Origin: Sphingobacterium sp. LZ7M1
Lineage (GTDB): Bacteria; Bacteroidota; Bacteroidia; Sphingobacteriales; Sphingobacteriaceae
NCBI RefSeq assembly: GCF_024296865.1
Contig: NZ_CP101134.1
Span: forward strand, 3,906,001-3,970,000
Direction of reading: 5' to 3'
Length of the DNA stretch: 64,000 nucleotides
The position numbers and the translations under genes are program-made. This document shows positions 56,767-64,000 of the stretch, piece after piece (position 1 is the first letter of the stretch; each line of letters begins with the position of its first letter). The notes beneath the pieces are model-generated. The model was not told the origin of the DNA, ran no database searches, and saw nothing but the letters and a program-made list of their open reading frames with translations.

Positions 56767-56868
56767 AAACCTGATCAGGAGGAGATGAAAATCAGGGCGG
56801 AATTGACCCATATCCTTAAGATCATCGAAGAGGGAAAAGCGCTGTCTGGGGGATAGGATTTTCGGAAA

Positions 56869-56900
56869 TAAAAAAAGCCTTCAGGAAATCCTGAAGGCTT
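56869..56900 (-). terminator. Terminator of the second SusCD locus
   Basis: AAGCCTTCAGGA / TCCTGAAGGCTT stem followed on the minus strand by TTTTTT, about 25 nt past the SusD stop. Confidence 0.9.
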
Positions 56901-56924
56901 ATATAGCAATTAAAAATTAGTCTA

Positions 56925-58436
56925 TTAAATTTGAGGGTTATTTTGAATTTCCACTTGAGGGATTGGGAAAGTCAATTTCTCATCATTGTATCTGAATGAT
57001 TGACCAGGGAAAGAAAGGTGGTTTGAACCTCTAGTGATGGTCGCTTTATTACGTTTCATCGCTAGGTAACTTTTTCCTTCACCCCAGAACTCGATACGAG
57101 TCTGTAAATAGATTTCATTTTTCAAAGCTTGGCCAGAAAGGTTAGAAATATAGTTTACATCTGCTTTTCTTAGGCTCACTACTTTTTTCAAAGACTCAGC
57201 AGCAGAAGCGGCATTGTTCAAGTTCGCATAAGCTTCAGCGTTCAAGATCTGCATCTCATCCACACGCATATAGATATAATCCGTAACCACATTTCTTTGA
57301 CCCATTGCTTTACGCTCTGGTGCAAAGAATTTGTTCATTGGCATTAAGTTTTTAGCGTTGAATTGAGATTTTCTCACGTCATCAGCAGGAATTTTGTCGT
57401 AAAGACCTTTATCGATAGTTTTAGGGTCACCTGCAGCTGCATAGCTATAGGTAAAGTAATCTACCTGTCCCCACCAAGAAACCAAGTCAAGGTTACTCGC
57501 TAAGGTCAAGTCAACACCCCACATCCAACTTGGAGTATTTACATTGTTGAAACCAGACTCAGGGTTTGTTACAATACCATTTTCATTTAGGATAGCAGCA
57601 GATTCACGTTTTGTAGTTAAAGGGAATCCTCCATTGGCCAAGATATCATTGGTCAAAGTAACCACTTGTTGCCAATCAGCTTGTGTACCTCTAGCACCTA
57701 ATGCATAAGCTAACAAACCTTTTGCTACGTATTTGTTGATCTGATCTTTACTTGTTCTGTTGAAGTTGTCTAAGTAAGCAATAGACGTATTCAGGTCAGA
57801 AACAATCAGGTCATAAACATCCTTGGTGCTTGACAAAGGTTGGTTAGGCTGATCAGTAGAAGTATAGATCGGTAAGATCATTTCAGAACCAGTACCATAC
57901 TCTTTAGCATATAAATTTGCTAGGTAGAAATATGAATAAGCTCTCATCGCCTTAGCCTGACCCATAATATGTCTTTGTTCGATATCTTCAGCAGGAATTT
58001 CCACATCTGTACCACCCAAAGCATCAATAACAGTATTGGCAGCGAAAATGATTTTGTAGTAATATTTCCAAGCGTGGCTAGCTTCTAATTTAGTATAATC
58101 AGTTGTCGTGATGTAACGCGCGATTTGATCATACCAGCCATAGTTTCTTCCAGCCAACACCATATCAGAACACAACATGTCTGTATAGATGTCATAACCT
58201 TTTTGACCAAAGTCGTCATGGCTCTCTTCAGCGGCACCTTGCGCAGAGAATAAATTGTACATGGTTGAATAAAGACCTGCAATATTACCTTTTAACAAAG
58301 CAGGGTCTTGTTTTGCAGCTTCTTCCAACTGTTCGGTTGAAAGTTCTTCTGTTGGTTTTTCATCCAAGAAGTCTTTACTACAAGAAGCAGTAAACAACAG
58401 GGATGAAATCAACACTATATTTAATGACTTTTTCAT
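56925..58436 (-). CDS. SusD/RagB-family lipoprotein
   Basis: 503 residues. A lipoprotein signal ends at LLFTASC (Cys19), with SKDFLDEKPTEELSTEQLEE after it. The N-terminal TPR-like part has GQAKAMRAYSYFYLANLYAK, the typical helix. The C-terminal RagB part ends YNDEKLTFPIPQVEIQNNPQ, the classical SusD ending in which the protein lists its final strands. It follows its SusC partner by 14 nt. The substrate is unknown. Confidence 0.95.
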   Translation of the reverse strand: MKKSLNIVLISSLLFTASCSKDFLDEKPTEELSTEQLEEAAKQDPALLKGNIAGLYSTMYNLFSAQGAAEESHDDFGQKGYDIYTDMLCSDMVLAGRNYGWYDQIARYITTTDYTKLEASHAWKYYYKIIFAANTVIDALGGTDVEIPAEDIEQRHIMGQAKAMRAYSYFYLANLYAKEYGTGSEMILPIYTSTDQPNQPLSSTKDVYDLIVSDLNTSIAYLDNFNRTSKDQINKYVAKGLLAYALGARGTQADWQQVVTLTNDILANGGFPLTTKRESAAILNENGIVTNPESGFNNVNTPSWMWGVDLTLASNLDLVSWWGQVDYFTYSYAAAGDPKTIDKGLYDKIPADDVRKSQFNAKNLMPMNKFFAPERKAMGQRNVVTDYIYMRVDEMQILNAEAYANLNNAASAAESLKKVVSLRKADVNYISNLSGQALKNEIYLQTRIEFWGEGKSYLAMKRNKATITRGSNHLSFPGQSFRYNDEKLTFPIPQVEIQNNPQI

Positions 58437-58450
58437 TGTTTATCTAACTA

Positions 58451-61400
58451 TTAAAATTTAACTCTTAAACCTGCACTTACAGTTGATAAAGGAGAGTATC
58501 TGTACATACTTGATGAACCAGCTTGGTGAGTTGAAGGATTGAATCCTTTTCTCGCTGAAGCGATAGCCAAGTTATCTGCAGAAACCCAGATTCCTAATGC
58601 TTTTGCACCGATAGCATCTAACACATTAGTTTTGAAGTTGTAACCTAATCTTACGTTGTTCAACATCAAGTAATTTGCAGATGTCAAGAATCTAGTTGAT
58701 GAAGAGTTTACACCAACATCATTGTCATTATTCAATCTTGGAACGTTGGTGATATCACCAGGCTGTTGCCATCTGTTGAACATATCCGTGTGCCAGTTGT
58801 TACCACCGATCACATCATTGTTCATCAAGATTGCGTAAGCACCGTCATAAGCATATCCACCTAAGCTATACAACATCTGTACGCTTAAATCGAAACCTTT
58901 GTAACCTGCTCTCAAGTTCACTGCACCTCTTAATTTAGGGATAGCAGATTTACCAACATAATGTTGAGTTGCTTCAGAGTATACTGTTGTAGTTCCTTCT
59001 TTGATCTCTTTATTTTCTGGGTTGTCGAACAAAGCCAATGAAGTGATCTGCTCACCAGTGTCAAACTGACCGTTTGCATTGTTGTCCGTATAGAACACCT
59101 TGAATTGGCTCTCACCAGTTTCAGCATCTACACCAACGAAATCTCTCATGTAGAAATCGTATAGAGAGTGATCTTTAGACCATCCATAAACACCTTGGAT
59201 ATCAATTTCCTTAGGTAAGTTGGTGGAAGGTTCGATAGGCATTTTAGTGATTTTGTTTTTGAAACTCTCACCGTTGATACCTAGATCTAAATAGTAATCT
59301 TGACCTTTAAGGATGTGACCTACTAAATCAAATTCGATACCTTGGTTTCTTAACTGGCCGTCGTTTACTTTGATTGTAGGGTAACCGATTGATGGACCAA
59401 CACCTCTATCGAAGATTAAGTTGTCGGTATTTTTCACATAGTACTCAATTGTACCAGAGATATAGTTACCTAATTCGAACTCGATACCAGTTTGGAACAT
59501 TTTGGAAGTTTCCCAAGTTAAGTCCTCATTACCTTTAGTTACGAATGAGAATGCAGGGTTGTTGTTCAAGTTATCTACACTGTACAAGTCGTAACCTGGG
59601 TAGTAACCAACACCAGCTTGCTCACCAAGAACACCGTAAGAAACTTTATATTTCAAGAAATTGAAAATATCTTGGTCTTGCATGAAGTCTTCGTTAGATA
59701 CAATCCAACCAGCACCTAATGAACCAAAAGTTCCCCATTTATCTTTCTTGAACCTTGAAGAACCATCTCTTCTCACTGTTCCGGATAAGTAGTATTTATT
59801 TTTGTAATCGTAGTTAACCTGTCCGAAGTAACTTTCCAAAGCGTAAGCTTCCGTATAAGATTTAACTGGGTTAGAAACGATTACGTTATTGAAATCAAGG
59901 ATGTTGTTGTCCACTAAGTTGTAACCAGAGGCATTCAAGATATTGCTTTCCCACTTAACAGCCTCATGTGCTACCAATGCTTCCAATGAGTGATCACCGA
60001 AATCTTTTCTATAGCGCAATAAGTTCAATAAGTTGAAGTAGTTAAGCTCTGTACGACTTTGGTACAATGAACCGTTTTGAGATGCCGAACTTCCGTAGAA
60101 TTTGTTTGCACGGTCATTGTAGATATTGTTATAGTATTGGATACCTAAGGAGTTTTCGAATGTCAAACCATCAATGATATTGAAGTTAACATAGGCTCTA
60201 CCGTTCAATTCATTACGTTTGTGACGTTTGATGTCATAAGTTGCATCAGCGATCGCATTGGTTAATGAACCGAATTTACGGCCTGAGTTCGTTCCATAAT
60301 CGTATACATAACCACCGAAGATGTTATCATCAATTTTGTTTCCGTTTTCATCACGCTCAAACAAAGGATAGATAGAAGGGATGTTGTCAACGAACCAGAA
60401 AATACTTCCTGAGTCTTCCGATTGACCACCTGTATTTCTTTCTACTTTCGAGTAGTTGGTGTTCATACCCACTGTCAACCAGTTGGTCACTTTATGGTCT
60501 AAGCTCAAACGACCTGTAAATCTTTCGAAATCAGAGTTGATTGAGTAACCTTTGTCACCTAAGTATCCGAATGAGGTAAAGTAGTTTGTTTTATCTGTTG
60601 CACCACCGAACCTAACGTTAAGGTCAGTTCTAGCTGCATTTTGGAAAGCATGATCTTCCCAGTTTTCAGGATCAAACTTTCTAGTTACATTGTTTTTAAC
60701 CTTTCTAGTTACAGGATCGATTAGATCAGACACTGAACTTACGTTCCAAAGGTTGTTCAATGGATTGATACCTCTATCTGAGAATAAGTACTCGTTAGCA
60801 TAAGCAGCACCGTCTTCACCAGCCAATACACCTTCGTTGTACATAGCTTCCCAGCTTAACCCGATATAATCTTCAGGAGATTTGATCACATCATAACGAG
60901 GCAATAAAGACATGTTTGTACCGAAGTTAACATCAGCTTCAATAAATGAGCTCTGACCTCTACCTGTTTTAGTGGTGATTACGATTACCCCGTTGGCACC
61001 TCTAGAACCATAGATAGCAGTTGCAGCAGCATCTTTCAATACCGTTACATTATCGATATCTGCATTATTGATGGAAGTAATGTTACCTGAGAAAGGCACA
61101 CCATCCACCACGTACAATGGGTCACGGTTACCGTTAACCGAACCAAAACCACGGATACGTACTGTTGAAGCAGTACCTGGCTGACCTGTAGTATTGGTCA
61201 CTTGAAGACCAGCTACCTCACCAGCGATTGCCTGCGACACGTTTGAAGTGTTCTTTTGTTGCAATTTCGTACCATCAACCTTTTTTGCAGAACCTGTAAA
61301 AGCTTCTTTGGTTGTGCTACCATAACCTACAACGACAACTTCATCCAAAGACATTTCATCCTCTACTAATTGTACATTGGCAGTTGTTTGGTTAGCAACA

Positions 61401-61654
61401 TCTACTCTTTTAGAAGTATATCCTACAAATGAGAAGTTCAATACCGTCTTACCGTCCGCTACAGTAATCGTGTAACCTCCATCTGCGTCTGTCTGAGTAG
61501 CAATACTAGTTCCCACTAGCGCTACTGATACACCACTTAATGGTGCTCCGTCAGTAACCGAAGTTACCTTACCACTCACTTGACGATCTTGTGCGAACGC
61601 TACACTAATCATGCAGGTTAACACAAAAATTAAGCTGAGTAATTTGTGTTTCAT
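58451..61654 (-). CDS. SusC/RagA-family TonB-dependent transporter
   Basis: 1067 residues. A signal peptide ends at SVAFAQ, followed by a CarboxypepD_reg-like domain (GKVTSVTDGAPLSGVSVALV), the TonB box region LDEVVVVGYGSTTKEAFTGS, and a plug with VRIRGFGSVNGNRDPLYVVD and the signature VLKDAAATAIYGSRGANGVI. The barrel ends TVSAGLRVKF. A well-formed promoter is at 61716-61747. It pairs with the SusD gene 14 nt downstream. It uses A/T-ending codons strongly, which suggests high expression. Confidence 0.96.
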   Translation of the reverse strand: MKHKLLSLIFVLTCMISVAFAQDRQVSGKVTSVTDGAPLSGVSVALVGTSIATQTDADGGYTITVADGKTVLNFSFVGYTSKRVDVANQTTANVQLVEDEMSLDEVVVVGYGSTTKEAFTGSAKKVDGTKLQQKNTSNVSQAIAGEVAGLQVTNTTGQPGTASTVRIRGFGSVNGNRDPLYVVDGVPFSGNITSINNADIDNVTVLKDAAATAIYGSRGANGVIVITTKTGRGQSSFIEADVNFGTNMSLLPRYDVIKSPEDYIGLSWEAMYNEGVLAGEDGAAYANEYLFSDRGINPLNNLWNVSSVSDLIDPVTRKVKNNVTRKFDPENWEDHAFQNAARTDLNVRFGGATDKTNYFTSFGYLGDKGYSINSDFERFTGRLSLDHKVTNWLTVGMNTNYSKVERNTGGQSEDSGSIFWFVDNIPSIYPLFERDENGNKIDDNIFGGYVYDYGTNSGRKFGSLTNAIADATYDIKRHKRNELNGRAYVNFNIIDGLTFENSLGIQYYNNIYNDRANKFYGSSASQNGSLYQSRTELNYFNLLNLLRYRKDFGDHSLEALVAHEAVKWESNILNASGYNLVDNNILDFNNVIVSNPVKSYTEAYALESYFGQVNYDYKNKYYLSGTVRRDGSSRFKKDKWGTFGSLGAGWIVSNEDFMQDQDIFNFLKYKVSYGVLGEQAGVGYYPGYDLYSVDNLNNNPAFSFVTKGNEDLTWETSKMFQTGIEFELGNYISGTIEYYVKNTDNLIFDRGVGPSIGYPTIKVNDGQLRNQGIEFDLVGHILKGQDYYLDLGINGESFKNKITKMPIEPSTNLPKEIDIQGVYGWSKDHSLYDFYMRDFVGVDAETGESQFKVFYTDNNANGQFDTGEQITSLALFDNPENKEIKEGTTTVYSEATQHYVGKSAIPKLRGAVNLRAGYKGFDLSVQMLYSLGGYAYDGAYAILMNNDVIGGNNWHTDMFNRWQQPGDITNVPRLNNDNDVGVNSSSTRFLTSANYLMLNNVRLGYNFKTNVLDAIGAKALGIWVSADNLAIASARKGFNPSTHQAGSSSMYRYSPLSTVSAGLRVKF

Positions 61655-61715
61655 AAATTTTGCTATTAATTAAAAGTTTTAAAACAGAGTCTGTTAAAAT
61701 TTGTTAAACAGTCGA

Positions 61716-61747
61716 CAAATATAGACTTACCTTAAATATTTCACAAA
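61716..61747 (-). promoter_or_regulatory. Promoter of the second susC-like gene
   Basis: On the minus strand TTTG (61744-61747), 20 nt, then TATATTTG (61716-61723): both boxes of the phylum consensus at the correct spacing. The predicted leader is about 55 nt. Confidence 0.72.
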
Positions 61748-62402
61748 TAAATTCCTGTAACCTATTATTTTTATCAAATAGGTAACAGAAAAGTTGAATT
61801 GTCAACTATTATAAGATTCTACGTTAAAATTTATAATAAATAGCAGTCATTTAATAGTTATTTGACTGATTTGAATAAAATAATTTTAATATTAACGAGA
61901 TTATTATTCCCTTATCCTGCTGAATTACTGATATTTATAATTCAAGATTGAAAATTTGGTAAAATATTAGCGTATTTAGATGTTTAAACAAGTTTTAAGA
62001 AGAAGTAAAATTTGATATGCATTGCTAACCAGCAATATCTAGAGAACAATAACGAAACATTCATCACTGCATGGACAGAATTTCAAAACATCAGTCATAA
62101 TCATGTTCGTTAATCAGAATATAATTTCGATTTATCCCTAAAACACTTCTCACAACACGGTCTTTATTGAAATTCAATAATTCGCCAAAATATATCTATT
62201 ACATAAAAAATGTAAAATGCATGTTACTTTAAGATTATCTCTTTAATTTCTTGGTCAAAATGGGTGTTTGAACACAAAAATGGGTTTAAAACCTTTAAAT
62301 CCACAATATTTCCCTAAGAGAAATATTACATACGATTAAAGAACAAAAATATTATTCATTTCACAAAACCTTGAAAAGCAGCTTTTAGGAAGCTAAGCGG
62401 AG

Positions 62403-62437
62403 AAAAAAAAAACGGGATTGAACACTGTTCAACCCCG
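62403..62437 (-). terminator. Terminator of the third SusCD locus
   Basis: CGGGGTTGAAC / GTTCAATCCCG (one G-U pair) followed on the minus strand by ten T. It lies about 180 nt after the SusD stop, leaving a long 3' untranslated region. Confidence 0.85.
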
Positions 62438-62615
62438 ATTAATAAAGGCAGTTTATCTTAGGGCTAAGCATTAACCGCCTATTACAAACACAATATTATT
62501 TAGTTACTTTTTCAATTTCGATCGGAACACCCTAGACATCTACTCGATATATCTTAAGAACTTGTAAATAAAGGAACCGCCAATAAATTGGACGGCCCCT
62601 TCATAGGTAATATTA

Positions 62616-64000
62616 TTATTTGGTATCCCACCAAAGTCTGGTGTTCAATTCATCTGGACCTTGTGCGGCAACAGCTGCTTCATAGTTTTTACCATTCAAG
62701 CCAGCTTCCGTATTCGGGTATGCCTGACGAACAGGGATCTTTTTGTCGATTGACAAAGGAGCCGGACCAGGATGTAACTCTGGGAATCCAGTTCTTCTCC
62801 AGTCCACCCAGCTTTCATAACCATTTGCTTGGTAGTTAGCCAACCATTTTTGGGTAATGATCAACTTCAAACCATTTGCTGCACTATAAGCTACACCACT
62901 TTGCGTAAAGTAGGATGCTGGCGCAGTTACCCCTTGTTGTTGCATGGATGCATCGATACCTTTTTTGTAAAAAGTAGCAGCGTCTCCAGTTCCCCAACCG
63001 CGATAAGCAGCCTCAGCTAACATAAACTGAATTTGTGCATAAGTTGTGATTGGCAAACCATAGTTTTGAGCAGTGAATTTTTTACCGATCAACGAAACAG
63101 TTTCTTGGTTCAAATCATCATCCGCATTGGCCAAACCATAAGGCATACCTTTATAACCACCCCCTTGAACCACTTTTTCTGCATAAACTGGCAGACGAGG
63201 ATCAGCTAAGTCTTCCAACGTTTCGATCATTTTTTCACTTACCGCATAATCCGTTCTTTTACCAACGAAGTAGTTGTTATAAAGCGGGTTTTGGTTATTG
63301 GCATCGTTCAGGTAAGCAAAAACAGCGTTGTCAGCATTACTAGCGATTGCTCCTGCAGCATAAGCACTAGCAAACTCCGCTTTAGCTAAATTTGGATCAA
63401 CATCCGCTAAGTGAATAGCAGCAACCATACGTAAAGAGTTGGCCCATTTTACCCATTTAGAAACATTCCCTTGGAAAAGGATATCACCATTTAATGCTTC
63501 ACCAGTCTTTAATTGCGCAGCTGCTTCTTTCAATTCTTTCAACAAAGAAGTGTAGATATCCTTTTGTGTATCGTATTTAGGTGTCAATACTTCTTTACCT
63601 TTTAAGGCTTCTGAGTACGGCAACATTCCCCATCTGTCTGTCATGTGCAGATAAAAGAAAGCTTTCAAAATTCGAGATACCCCAATTTGGTTATCCGTGC
63701 TACCACCTTTTTGAACATAAGGTAAGTTTGCAGTTGCTGGATCAGAGTTTAAATTAAGGATGGTTTGTGCATCCAATAATGGCCCATTGTAATAAGCTGA
63801 AAAATCATAGAACTTATTTTGGAACCTAGACTCATTGGTATATTGAATCTCGGCCATATACTGGGGATATATATCCTTTGCCCAACCAGCGATACCGTTT
63901 CCTTGGTTACCAATTTGACGGATCACATTACTTATCAACAGCTCGGTATTAGGATCGGCTGGATTATTTGGATCTTTGTTAATCTCTTCAAAATCTTTGG
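62616..64000 (-). CDS. SusD/RagB-family lipoprotein (SusD-like_2), partial (5' end off window)
   Basis: The frame continues past the apparent Met at 63938 to the right edge, reading KDFEEINKDPNNPADPNTEL, the typical start of a mature SusD-like_2 protein just after the lipid-bearing Cys. So only the signal peptide and a few residues are missing. About 461 residues are visible. Typical features are MTDRWGMLPYSEALKGKEVL, WVKWANSLRMVAAIHLADVD and SWVDWRRTGFPELHPGPAPL. Its SusC partner should lie just outside the window. Confidence 0.93.
   Translation of the reverse strand, partial: KDFEEINKDPNNPADPNTELLISNVIRQIGNQGNGIAGWAKDIYPQYMAEIQYTNESRFQNKFYDFSAYYNGPLLDAQTILNLNSDPATANLPYVQKGGSTDNQIGVSRILKAFFYLHMTDRWGMLPYSEALKGKEVLTPKYDTQKDIYTSLLKELKEAAAQLKTGEALNGDILFQGNVSKWVKWANSLRMVAAIHLADVDPNLAKAEFASAYAAGAIASNADNAVFAYLNDANNQNPLYNNYFVGKRTDYAVSEKMIETLEDLADPRLPVYAEKVVQGGGYKGMPYGLANADDDLNQETVSLIGKKFTAQNYGLPITTYAQIQFMLAEAAYRGWGTGDAATFYKKGIDASMQQQGVTAPASYFTQSGVAYSAANGLKLIITQKWLANYQANGYESWVDWRRTGFPELHPGPAPLSIDKKIPVRQAYPNTEAGLNGKNYEAAVAAQGPDELNTRLWWDTK

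Larger units (their letters stand above)
56286..56924. other. Intergenic region between two SusCD loci
   Basis: A 639-nt gap. 56286-56630 is very AT-rich and should hold the promoter of the SusC gene, but no TAnnTTTG box is visible. 56638-56766 is an 11-bp-period fold-back repeat. The 65-codon frame 56659-56856 overlaps this repeat and is probably not a gene. A terminator for the next locus closes the region. Confidence 0.6.
61655..62615. other. AT-rich intergenic region between the second and third SusCD loci
   Basis: A 961-nt gap. It holds the SusC promoter (61716-61747), then about 650 nt of AT-rich DNA in which I see no gene or structured element, and the terminator region of the third locus (62403-62437, with another hairpin near 62570-62605). 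Confidence 0.6.

Noticed and set aside
56659-56856. 65-codon plus-strand frame beginning MATCLNPYSV
   Set aside because: It runs through the 11-bp repeat element and its central residues reflect that repeat; no promoter or neighbour supports it as a gene.
1-64000. tRNA or rRNA genes, insertion sequences, prophage
   Set aside because: No cloverleaf-like sequence, rRNA stretch, transposase, integrase or phage structural gene was recognised by reading both strands.

Overview
The window is about 64 kb of chromosome from a member of the Bacteroidota, most likely family Sphingobacteriaceae and probably Sphingobacterium or a close relative. The evidence is three SusC/SusD-type outer-membrane uptake systems, TAnnTTTG-type promoters, a bS16 with a long acidic tail, a HemD/DUF4271 pair, a LytS/LytTR sensor pair, a DUF2723 membrane protein, and a moderate G+C with AT-rich intergenic regions. 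The genus is an inference from style and gene content, not from a marker gene.

Layout. 1-3146 (minus): a tight three-gene run of a phytoene-desaturase-like FAD enzyme, a TIGR01777 epimerase and a YeiH-type membrane protein cut by the left edge. 3226-9757 (minus): a MarR-controlled beta-oxidation operon, marR-fadN-fadA-fadE, with a palindromic operator and a good promoter at its head. Between fadN and fadA lies a 0.5 kb element with heptamer inverted repeats that carries a four-helix-bundle (23S rRNA intervening-sequence-type) gene. 9960-15550: a 2-oxoglutarate/Fe(II) oxygenase, a lipoprotein/beta-barrel pair, a LytS/LytTR two-component pair and a YjbR protein. 15719-31223: dnaK and mostly single housekeeping or membrane genes, including a small secreted protein-SulP transporter-carbonic anhydrase cluster, glnS and a DUF2723 protein.

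31224-33797 (minus): metF behind a clear SAM-I riboswitch, then the rpsP-rimM operon. 33919-40197 (plus): an AddAB-like helicase-nuclease pair. 40230-43675 (plus): a LysR regulator, a TsdA-like dihaem cytochrome c, a secreted DsrE-family protein and a secreted solute-binding protein, which together look like a periplasmic sulfur-oxyanion module. 43744-51057: cupin, hemD, DUF4271, tag, hpt, a GT51 transglycosylase and an Mrp-type ATPase. 51136-64000 (minus): three consecutive SusC/SusD loci, the last truncated by the right edge.

No tRNA, rRNA, CRISPR array, transposase or phage gene was seen. The most unusual structure is a family of short inverted tandem repeats with a 7-bp period (three loci, one carrying the four-helix-bundle gene). 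There is also a separate set with an 11-bp period (two loci).
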